In this document: one piece after another, positions 41,332-49,144 of the stretch
How positions within the stretch are numbered: position 1 is the stretch's first letter
How the letters are laid out: each line of letters starts with the position of its first letter
Assembly: GCF_016743775.1 (NCBI RefSeq)
Contig: NZ_JAEQMY010000011.1
Span: forward strand, 1 to 64,000
DNA from: Microvirga aerilata
GTDB taxonomy: Bacteria; Pseudomonadota; Alphaproteobacteria; Rhizobiales; Beijerinckiaceae
Length of the DNA stretch: 64,000 bases
Direction: 5' to 3'
Translations under genes and position numbers: made by a program
Notes under the pieces: generated by a model
Seen by the model: the letters and a program-made list of their open reading frames with translations, nothing else
Databases searched by the model: none
Told to the model about the DNA's origin: nothing

Positions 41332-44300
41332 CGGTCGTCGCGGCTTGCGCATAGCGGCCCTCTTTCTGTCCATGGCGCTGGGATCCAGCGCCATGGCACA
41401 GGAGGCGAACGAGGTCTCCCGGCTTGCCGACGAAGCACGCCAGGCATTCCTTTCCGCTGAGCAGGGAGGACTCAACGCCAAGCAGAAGGCTGGGTTCTAC
41501 CAGACTGCGCGGGCCCGGGTTAAACTGATTGAGAAGTTCGCAAACCAGAGCACCTCCGGCTCCTCTGAATTGCGGGACGGTGCACGAGCAGAGCTGAGCC
41601 GGCTGAGCGACGATGGCTTGGACCACGACATGTTGGGGTCGATGCTCCTGCAGTCCTCCCTCGGCGATTTCACCGGCCCCCAGGCGGGCGCCGAACGGAT
41701 CGAGGCCGGCGTCAACCTGCACCAGATCGCAAGCGAGCAGAGGTCGCCCGCCTACCGCGCGGCGGCCTATCTGGAACTCGCGCACGCTTACGGCAAGCTT
41801 GGCGTTCAGGACCGGGCTTTGAGGTATGCATCCCTGGCTCTCGATGTTGCAGCAACGATTCCGGAGATCGGCGAACAGGCCGGCGCCTACAATGCGGTGG
41901 CTCGCCTGGCATCCGGCTTGGGCCCGACCGGGGTTGCTCTGGCCAACAGGTCCATCGGTCTGATCCCCCGCACCCGTGACCGGGCCTATGCGCGCCACGA
42001 TCTAGCGCGGGATCAACTCAAGGGAACGCCATGGGAGAAGGTTGCCGATGCCAAGTTGAAGGCGGAAGCTCGGCGGCGTCTGGCTGCCGCTGACCTGCCG
42101 GGAAGCATCCAGCTGGCACTTGCCCTGTCGGACAGCGGCGAGCGGGACGAACTGCTCTCCGACTTGGTCACGGCTGCCGGCAAGCAGCAGGCCTTCGACG
42201 TGGCCCTTGCGGCAGCACAAGGATCCTTTGACTCCTCCAAACAGAACAAGGCCATCGCGGGTATAGTGAAGGAGCATATATCCCGGGGAACGCCGCTTCA
42301 GGCCGCCGAGATCGTTGAGCGTATGCAGGACGGCCCTGCTCGCGTTTCCGTTCAGCTGGCGCTTGCCACCGAGCTCGCGCGGTCCGGCTATGGCGGCATG
42401 GCCGATCAACTGTTCTCGACAAGCCTGAAAAGCGTGGAGTCGTCCAAGGAGGCGGTCCAGAAGGCGCTCCTTCCCGATGTGGTGCGGGCGCTGACGCGGG
42501 CGGAACGCTTTGATCACGCATTGCGCTTTGCCGAACGTATGGAAGCCGGGTCCGAAACATCGTCTGCTCTGAGCGATCTTGCAAAGCGCCTGGCGGACAA
42601 GGAGCGCTTGGCCGATGCGGAGGCTCTGTTGCCTCGGATCCAGGAGAAGGACCACCGCTCACACGCATTGAGCGGGATCGGACGGACGAAGGCAAAAGCT
42701 GGCGACGTCGCCAGCGCAATGCATCTCACGTCCGAACTCACGAATGCCGAAGATCTGGGCCGCGTTCTTTCCGGTGTTGTACGAAGCCACTCCACGTCGG
42801 GCGATTTTGCGCAGGCGGTGTCCGTGGCCGAGCGTATCGAGAACCCTGAATTCAAGGTTGAGGCATGGACCGAAATCGCCCGCCTGGCTTGGCAAAAGCG
42901 GAATGGCGATATCGGCAACCGTGCGATCGGTGAGTTGGCCCGGACCGCCGATGGTCAAGAGCCCTCGTTGCGAGACAAGGCGTTCCTGAGCATTGTGAAG
43001 CTGCTGGCGGAGGCGGGCAATAAAGCTCAGGCCAATGAAGTCAAGCAGCGCATTGCCGATGAGATGATGCGTGTCCGTGCCGAGGAGCTCATCGTCAGCG
43101 CCGAAGCAAAGGACGCGGTGGAGCAGAGTAAGCGCGGCGATATGCCGGATGCACTGCTGAAGCGCAGCTTCGGCAAGCTGACGAACGATCAGGACAAGGC
43201 CGATTTATCAACCGAACTGGCTGCTCTTCCCAATGGAGTTATCGCGGCCGCAGATCTCATTCGTTCGATCCAGGACGATCGATCCAGAGGTGCGGCCTTC
43301 CGGAATTTAGCCCAGGCTCGCGCCGGCTATCTCCTGACTCCGTCGAAAGTTGAGCCGAGCGATGCAGAGGCAGAGATCGCGGCGCAGAACGCCAGCGAAA
43401 CAGGCGAGTCCTCCCAGGAAATCCAGACCCGCCGCGGGCTCACGATGGTCAGATTGGAATCGGGGCCAGCCGCAGGAGATCGCATCCGGGCACCTCGGAC
43501 CTTCGCGAAAGCCGATGATGTTCGTGCGAAAGCACCATGGCCGAGCGGCGCCGTGGTGGGGAGCACTTTTGCCAATCACAACCCTTACATTTCCAAATTC
43601 CTCGATGACGGAGAGGACGGTGCAACCCGTCTTGAACAAGCAATCCGCTACCAAGGCCTGCCGTCTCCACGGATCGTCGTCGTCCAGAGCGGCGTCGCGA
43701 CCCTCGGCATGGTTGCTCGCCAGCTCCAGGGCAGCGATGCGCGTGACCTGATCACGTATGATCGTGGCCTCGTCACCGTGCGAGCTCCAATCTTTGTCGC
43801 TCCGGGCGCTACACTGCTTCTCTCTCGCCTGGACGCAACAGCCTATCGGTTGAGCGCGGATGCCGGTGCGTTCATCGTCAATGCGGGCGAGCTTCACGTC
43901 GTGGATGCGGAGATCGTGGGTTATGACGAGAAGGCTGGGCAACCTTCCTGGTCGGACAAGGATAGATTGGACCGGTTCCGCCCATTCCTTCTGACGTTTG
44001 GCGACGGCCGTACCAATGTGGCATCCTCCGTGCTCACTGCCATGGGGTATGACAATGCGAAGTCTTATGGCTTCACCTACTCGTCGGGACCGGATCGGGT
44101 TGCGGATCTGCGCGATCAGGCTCAGCCCACGGGGATCGTCGTCGACAATGTCTTCCGTAACTTCTACCTCGGCTTTCATGCCTATGAGGCAAAAGACGTT
44201 CAGGTCGTCGGCAACGAGTACCGGGACAGCATCGTCTATGCCGTGGATTCCCATGACCGTTCGAAGGGCCTCACGATTGCCTACAACACGGTCTACGGCA

Positions 44301-45040
44301 CTCAGCTGAGGCATGGGATCACCATATCCCGCGAGGTGGACGATCACTGGGTTGCCGGTAACCTGTCGTTCGACAACGCGGGTTCCGGCATCGTCCTGGA
44401 TCGCTACAGCACCAACAACGTTCTCCACCTCAACAGCTCTTTCGGCAACGCGCAGGATGGTATCACGGTCTTCGAGAGCTCCTGTAACATTCTGACCGAC
44501 AACCATCTCGTCGGAAACAGGCGCGATGGCTTGAAGGTGCGCAACAGCATCGACGTCGGAGCCTACGGCAACAGAATCGAGGAGAATGCAAACTCCGGCG
44601 TCAGCGCCTACATCGCCAATCTTGCCGACGCAAAAGCAGGCGAGCAGCGAGATGCCGATGCCGGGTCCTATGCCCCGGTGACCAGCCTCTCCCTCCGGCA
44701 CAATCGGTTCTCCGCCAATGGCGTCGGCATCAACACGCAGGGCGTGTCAGGGCTTGCGATGTTCTCCAACCAGTTCGTCAAGCAGTCGCGCCGTCTGCTC
44801 GGTGGAGACGTTCGTGGGCTGGAAGGACAGGTTTTGCGCCTTACATCTCGCTCAGATGTCCTCATTGCCAGCACCTGCCGACCCACCAAGCCAATCGTTG
44901 CATGCCGTCTGCGGGAACAGGGCTTCTTCCAGGACGGCGCCGATCTTCATGTCTTCAACTCCCAAGGCGGCTCCGACTGCACTGGAACGGATGGAAGTGT
45001 GCAGCAGCGGGCGTTCTCCAGCACATCCCAGGGCACATAG
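41309..45040 (+). CDS. algG: TPR solenoid fused to mannuronan C5-epimerase AlgG
   Basis: This 1,243-residue exported protein starts 23 bases inside algA (GGAGG six bases upstream) with a signal peptide (LRIAALFLSMALGSSAMAQ). Residues about 35-720 form a helical TPR-type solenoid (repeats such as AAYLELAHAYGKLGVQDRAL). From about 785 a right-handed beta-helix epimerase matches Pseudomonas AlgG: FRPFLLTFGDG, GFHAYEAKDVQVVGNEYRDS, the catalytic loop DSHDRS (Asp980, His982, Asp983; DPHD in Pseudomonas), HGITISREVDDHW, GSGIVLDR and DGITVFES. It should turn D-mannuronate residues into L-guluronate in the periplasm. Pseudomonas AlgG has no such solenoid. The solenoid may replace AlgK-type scaffolding. 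Confidence 0.93.
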   Translation: MTVSSRSDGRRGLRIAALFLSMALGSSAMAQEANEVSRLADEARQAFLSAEQGGLNAKQKAGFYQTARARVKLIEKFANQSTSGSSELRDGARAELSRLSDDGLDHDMLGSMLLQSSLGDFTGPQAGAERIEAGVNLHQIASEQRSPAYRAAAYLELAHAYGKLGVQDRALRYASLALDVAATIPEIGEQAGAYNAVARLASGLGPTGVALANRSIGLIPRTRDRAYARHDLARDQLKGTPWEKVADAKLKAEARRRLAAADLPGSIQLALALSDSGERDELLSDLVTAAGKQQAFDVALAAAQGSFDSSKQNKAIAGIVKEHISRGTPLQAAEIVERMQDGPARVSVQLALATELARSGYGGMADQLFSTSLKSVESSKEAVQKALLPDVVRALTRAERFDHALRFAERMEAGSETSSALSDLAKRLADKERLADAEALLPRIQEKDHRSHALSGIGRTKAKAGDVASAMHLTSELTNAEDLGRVLSGVVRSHSTSGDFAQAVSVAERIENPEFKVEAWTEIARLAWQKRNGDIGNRAIGELARTADGQEPSLRDKAFLSIVKLLAEAGNKAQANEVKQRIADEMMRVRAEELIVSAEAKDAVEQSKRGDMPDALLKRSFGKLTNDQDKADLSTELAALPNGVIAAADLIRSIQDDRSRGAAFRNLAQARAGYLLTPSKVEPSDAEAEIAAQNASETGESSQEIQTRRGLTMVRLESGPAAGDRIRAPRTFAKADDVRAKAPWPSGAVVGSTFANHNPYISKFLDDGEDGATRLEQAIRYQGLPSPRIVVVQSGVATLGMVARQLQGSDARDLITYDRGLVTVRAPIFVAPGATLLLSRLDATAYRLSADAGAFIVNAGELHVVDAEIVGYDEKAGQPSWSDKDRLDRFRPFLLTFGDGRTNVASSVLTAMGYDNAKSYGFTYSSGPDRVADLRDQAQPTGIVVDNVFRNFYLGFHAYEAKDVQVVGNEYRDSIVYAVDSHDRSKGLTIAYNTVYGTQLRHGITISREVDDHWVAGNLSFDNAGSGIVLDRYSTNNVLHLNSSFGNAQDGITVFESSCNILTDNHLVGNRRDGLKVRNSIDVGAYGNRIEENANSGVSAYIANLADAKAGEQRDADAGSYAPVTSLSLRHNRFSANGVGINTQGVSGLAMFSNQFVKQSRRLLGGDVRGLEGQVLRLTSRSDVLIASTCRPTKPIVACRLREQGFFQDGADLHVFNSQGGSDCTGTDGSVQQRAFSSTSQGT

Positions 45041-45047
45041 GGGCAGC

Positions 45048-46145
45048 ATGAAACACGTTCTCGCATTCCTGCTCCTGAACCTTGTCGCCGCAGGTCCTGC
45101 TTATGCCCAGGCGAAGGTGCATGGCCTCTTCGATGTGGAGCTCCGTCGTGCCGCCCTGGCGCAACCGGCGCTGACCAGCGTACGGGCCGCCTGCTTGGCC
45201 ATACCTCGCGACCCATCGTGGGGCAGCCTGAAGCCGATTGACGGCCTCAAGGCGACAGAAGGATACGGCACGGACGGCGCTGCCAACGATTACGCATGGG
45301 CCGTGATGGTGATGACCGGCCGAACGCTTGCCGGAGACACGGCGTCGGAGACGTCTCTGCGGGATCTGCTGCTTGCTTGGGCCAAGGCCAAGGCGTTCGA
45401 GAACACGGCGGTTGAGAACGACGCATATTATGCCCTCAAGCGTGTGCTGCTGCCGACCATAGTGGGCTATTCGGTGCTGCAGCGTGGGCTGGACGAGGGC
45501 CAGAGGCGCCTCATCACGGGCTGGATCGACCCTCTTGTGCGCAAGATCGATCGAACCTTCGACGGCGTCGTCGATCGCAACAACCACCGCTACCTGGCCG
45601 ACAGCGTGCTGATGACCTGGGGTGCGGTCACTGGGGACGAATCCCTGTATGCCAAGGGCTACGACCGCTATCGCACCGTCTTGAAGGAGGCGCGCCCGGA
45701 CGGAAGTCTTTCTCTGGAGACGCGACGCGGCGCCCGCGCCCTGTGGTACATGCGCCAGTCGCTGACGAGCCTCGCCGTAATGGCGGAGGTTGCCGCGACC
45801 CGTGGAGCGGACCTCTACGGTCATCGTGAAAACGAGGTGAACTTCGACCGCATCGTCTCGTATCTGCTGAACGGCATCGTCGAGCCTAATGTCGTCATGG
45901 CCTACGCGTCCGAGAACTACATTCCGGGCGGCGAGCAGGACTTCCGCCGCCAGGATATGGGCTTCCTGGCAAAGCGCAGCCATGGCCGTCACTACATGGC
46001 TTGGGCTGAGCCCGTGGTGGCGCGGGATCGACCCGGCCTCGCGACCAAGCGGCTCAAGGCGCTGTTCGTGCGCAATCTCCGCTCCGATCGTCCGCTCATC
46101 GATGAATTCGTCGGCGGCAACGCCACATGCTTTTGGGGACGCTAA
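45048..46145 (+). CDS. algL: Periplasmic alginate lyase AlgL (PL5)
   Basis: ATG at 45,048, seven bases after the AlgG stop, gives 365 residues (Pseudomonas AlgL about 367) with a signal peptide (MKHVLAFLLLNLVAAGPAYA). The alpha-barrel has the active-site stretch VVDRNNHRYLADSVLMTWGA (Asn178-Asn179-His180), where PL5 enzymes have the NNHSYW motif, and later LSLETRRGARALWYMRQSL, which carries the Arg and Tyr region. In alginate producers AlgL clears polymer that strays into the periplasm. The W of NNHxYW is replaced by L, so activity should be checked. It sits in the operon between the epimerase and the Sel1 genes and shares the TAATG junction with the next gene. Confidence 0.9.
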   Translation: MKHVLAFLLLNLVAAGPAYAQAKVHGLFDVELRRAALAQPALTSVRAACLAIPRDPSWGSLKPIDGLKATEGYGTDGAANDYAWAVMVMTGRTLAGDTASETSLRDLLLAWAKAKAFENTAVENDAYYALKRVLLPTIVGYSVLQRGLDEGQRRLITGWIDPLVRKIDRTFDGVVDRNNHRYLADSVLMTWGAVTGDESLYAKGYDRYRTVLKEARPDGSLSLETRRGARALWYMRQSLTSLAVMAEVAATRGADLYGHRENEVNFDRIVSYLLNGIVEPNVVMAYASENYIPGGEQDFRRQDMGFLAKRSHGRHYMAWAEPVVARDRPGLATKRLKALFVRNLRSDRPLIDEFVGGNATCFWGR

Positions 46146-49075
46146 TGATGCGGATCAGTCTATGGCTCGCTTCCACTCTCGCGTCGGCGGCTCTCCTGAC
46201 GGCGTCGACGGCCTGGTCGCAGAGCACGGCGGAGGCCGATCAGAGGAGCGTTTTCCGCGCTGCCGTGGAGAAGGTCGAGCAGTTACGGCAGCGCAATGAT
46301 CCTGCCGCTCTCGTCGAGAGAGCCCAGCTCCTCCAGGATGGGCTGCCCGTGAGCGAGACGAATCCGCTCAAGCGGCCACAGCTGGACGAGGCTGAACGCC
46401 TTTACGAGCAGGCTTTGGCGATTCCCGGCGCGCATTGGCCGTCTGCCGCCCTTCGACGGGCAAAGCTGCTGTTGGCGCGCGACAAAGGACCTGCGTCGGT
46501 GGAGCGGGCTGCCGAATTGCTGCGGCGTGCGGCCGCCATGCAGAACCATGAGGCGGCTTTCGTTCTGGCGGGCCTGATGGAGGCCGGCATTGGCGGCAAG
46601 CGGGATATCGAAGGCGCCAAGAATCTTTACCAGATTGCCCTGCGGTCGGAACATGGCCCTGCCGGTCTTGCTTTGGCCCGCCTCGAGAGCGACCCCGCGA
46701 AAGCAAGCGTCTTCGCAACGCAGGGCTTGCGGATCCTCTTCCAAGAAGCAAGGCAGGGATCATCCGAGGCCGCAAGAACCCTGGCCGATCATTACCGTGC
46801 GACGAGCGAGGGGCCCGAGCGCCTGAGCGTTGCCGTCGAGTGGTATCAGCGTGCTTCCGATCTGGGGGATGGCGAAGCAGCTCTTCGTCTGGGACGTTTG
46901 CGCCTCGATCCGAGATCGGCCCTGCGCCAGCCGCAAGAGGCTCGGGCTGCCTTCGAAAAGGCGGCGCAACGCGGCTCCATCGAGGCGGCCATGATCCTCG
47001 CGGAAGATCCGTACAATGGGGCTGCGCTGAGCGTGCCGGCCAAATCGGCCGACCTTTGGCTTGATCGGGCTATCGAAACCAAGGCGCCGCGCGCCTTGGT
47101 TCTCGCAGCGGAGATTCGCAGTCAGTACGGCCTTGACGGGCGCGAAGCGGCGAAGGGGCTGCTCACCGAGGCGCTCCAGCACGTGGACAACGACGCAACC
47201 GCTCTCATCGCATTGGGCCGACATCTTCGCGACGGGGTTCTCATCAACCGTGACGTGCCGGTCGCGCTCAAACTCTTTGACAGGGCTGCGGCCAGCGACA
47301 ACACGGCAGCATTGTACGAATTTGCGCGCTCGGCCCTGACCTACCGAGACGCAGCGACGGATGACACGCGAAAGACCGCGATTGAGCGGCTTCGGAGCGC
47401 GGCCGATCGGGGTCATGTCAAGGCCGCGGTTGCTATGGGCGACGCCCTGTTCCTGGGCAATGGCATCGCTCAATCTCAAGCAGACGCCATGCGCTGGTAC
47501 CAGAAGGCAGCCGAGAGCGGATCTCCGACCGCCTATATCCGCCTTGGCGACCTTTATGCCGCCCATTCCTCCGGGATGGAGGCGCAACGCTCCCTGGAGT
47601 GGTATCGCAAGGCGGCCGAAGCCAACAGCGCCATTGCGATGGTCCGGCTCGGCAAGATGTTCAACGAGGGCAGGGGAGTCCCGCAGGATCAGGCGCTTGC
47701 CGCAACTTGGTTCAGTCGAGCGGCTGCCGCGGGCAGCGGCGCTGCCATGGTCGAACTGAGCGATCTCTATTCACGCGCCGGAGGGCCAGGGCATTTCAAT
47801 CTGGCCCGGGAAGCGCTCGAGAAGGCTGTACGGGCCGGTGATGCCCGCGCGCCGATTGCTCTTGCGAAACTCTATCTCGCCCGTGGCGAGCGCCCACTGG
47901 CCGAGGCGGCGCTCCGGAAAGCTGCGGAAAGCGGCAGCGCAGAGGCAGCTCTCCATCTCGCGGAGTTGTATCTTTCCGTTCAGCCGACTGCCGAGCAGCA
48001 GAGTGCAGCGCGCCGCTGGCTTGCAACGGCCGAGAAGGTGATGGCCAACGATGACGGGCAGGCCAGCCGGATCGCGCTGGCATACCTGAAGCTGCCCGAT
48101 GCCGGCTCCATCCAGCACGGCTCCTCCACGCTGGAAGCCCTGGTTCGGAAGAACAATGCGGAGGCCATGGCGGCATTTGCGACCGCTCTTCTGGAAGGAA
48201 CGGGCGTGAAACGCGATGGAGTGCGCGCTGAAGCCCTGCTTCGACGCGCCGTTCAACTCGGGCACGACGGAGCCCGCTTCATCCTCGCGAAGGCCTATCG
48301 CGATGGCACCGCCCTCGAGCGCGATCCTGCTCGGGCCGTGGCGCTCTATCGTGAGATCTACAGCGATGAACCGGGCGACACCAAGGTTCAGCTCGCACTC
48401 GGGGATGCTTATGCTCGCGGCGAGGGCGTGACGCGGGATCGTCGTATGGCTGCAGAATTCTACGCCCAGGCCGCTCGCCAGGGAGATCCCGAAGGTCAAG
48501 TGCGCCTCGGTACGGCCTACCTGTATGGTGGCGGACTGCCCCGCGACAGCAAGATGTCCGAACATTGGCTTTCGCAGGCCGGTGAAACCGGGTTGATCGA
48601 GGCAAACGTTCATCTCGGCAGCGCGAAACTGTCCGGTTTGGGTGCGACTGTCGATGCAGAAGGTGCGTTCGCCTCCTATCTTCGCGCGGCGGAGGCCGGA
48701 TCGCCTCCTGCGATGATCGAGGTGGCACGGGCCTTGATGAAGGGTGTCGGCACTCAGACGGATCCAGCCCTCGCCCGAACCTGGCTCGAGCGGGCAGCCA
48801 ATGTCGGCTCACGGGATGCGATGTTCGAGCTCTATCGTCTGCACGATCTCGGCGCGAAGCCGAACTCGCGTGAATCCGATCGCTGGCTCAAGCAGGCAGC
48901 GCAAAGCGGCCATCCTGCCGCCATGTATCGCTTGGCGCTCCGGCATAAGCAGGCAGGATCGGAAAAAGACGAGCTGGCTGCTCGTGAGTGGCTCGAGAAG
49001 GCCGCGCAAGCCGGTCATCCGCAGGCTGTGAAAGCGCTTGGAAAGCAAGCCGTCGTGGCATCCGGCCCAGGCTGA
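46145..49075 (+). CDS. Exported Sel1-repeat protein, AlgK-like scaffold candidate (first)
   Basis: This protein of about 976 residues starts at ATG 46,145 (46,148 is an alternative), overlapping the AlgL stop as TAATG. It has a signal peptide (ISLWLASTLASAALLTASTA) and then roughly 20 Sel1/TPR-like repeats, such as AALRLGRLRLDP, AAVAMGDALFLGNGIAQSQ and AMVRLGKMFNEGRGVPQDQA. No catalytic domain or membrane beta barrel is seen. Sel1 solenoids bind proteins; AlgK, the comparable Pseudomonas lipoprotein, is about half this size and scaffolds the AlgE/AlgX export complex. By position it should be a periplasmic scaffold for the polymer machinery, by analogy only. Confidence 0.85.
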   Translation: MMRISLWLASTLASAALLTASTAWSQSTAEADQRSVFRAAVEKVEQLRQRNDPAALVERAQLLQDGLPVSETNPLKRPQLDEAERLYEQALAIPGAHWPSAALRRAKLLLARDKGPASVERAAELLRRAAAMQNHEAAFVLAGLMEAGIGGKRDIEGAKNLYQIALRSEHGPAGLALARLESDPAKASVFATQGLRILFQEARQGSSEAARTLADHYRATSEGPERLSVAVEWYQRASDLGDGEAALRLGRLRLDPRSALRQPQEARAAFEKAAQRGSIEAAMILAEDPYNGAALSVPAKSADLWLDRAIETKAPRALVLAAEIRSQYGLDGREAAKGLLTEALQHVDNDATALIALGRHLRDGVLINRDVPVALKLFDRAAASDNTAALYEFARSALTYRDAATDDTRKTAIERLRSAADRGHVKAAVAMGDALFLGNGIAQSQADAMRWYQKAAESGSPTAYIRLGDLYAAHSSGMEAQRSLEWYRKAAEANSAIAMVRLGKMFNEGRGVPQDQALAATWFSRAAAAGSGAAMVELSDLYSRAGGPGHFNLAREALEKAVRAGDARAPIALAKLYLARGERPLAEAALRKAAESGSAEAALHLAELYLSVQPTAEQQSAARRWLATAEKVMANDDGQASRIALAYLKLPDAGSIQHGSSTLEALVRKNNAEAMAAFATALLEGTGVKRDGVRAEALLRRAVQLGHDGARFILAKAYRDGTALERDPARAVALYREIYSDEPGDTKVQLALGDAYARGEGVTRDRRMAAEFYAQAARQGDPEGQVRLGTAYLYGGGLPRDSKMSEHWLSQAGETGLIEANVHLGSAKLSGLGATVDAEGAFASYLRAAEAGSPPAMIEVARALMKGVGTQTDPALARTWLERAANVGSRDAMFELYRLHDLGAKPNSRESDRWLKQAAQSGHPAAMYRLALRHKQAGSEKDELAAREWLEKAAQAGHPQAVKALGKQAVVASGPG

Positions 49076-49144
49076 TCGGACTTGAGCACAATGAGCGAGA
49101 CGGGACGGCAGGATGCAGGACGTACGAAGGAAGATCGGAGCTTG

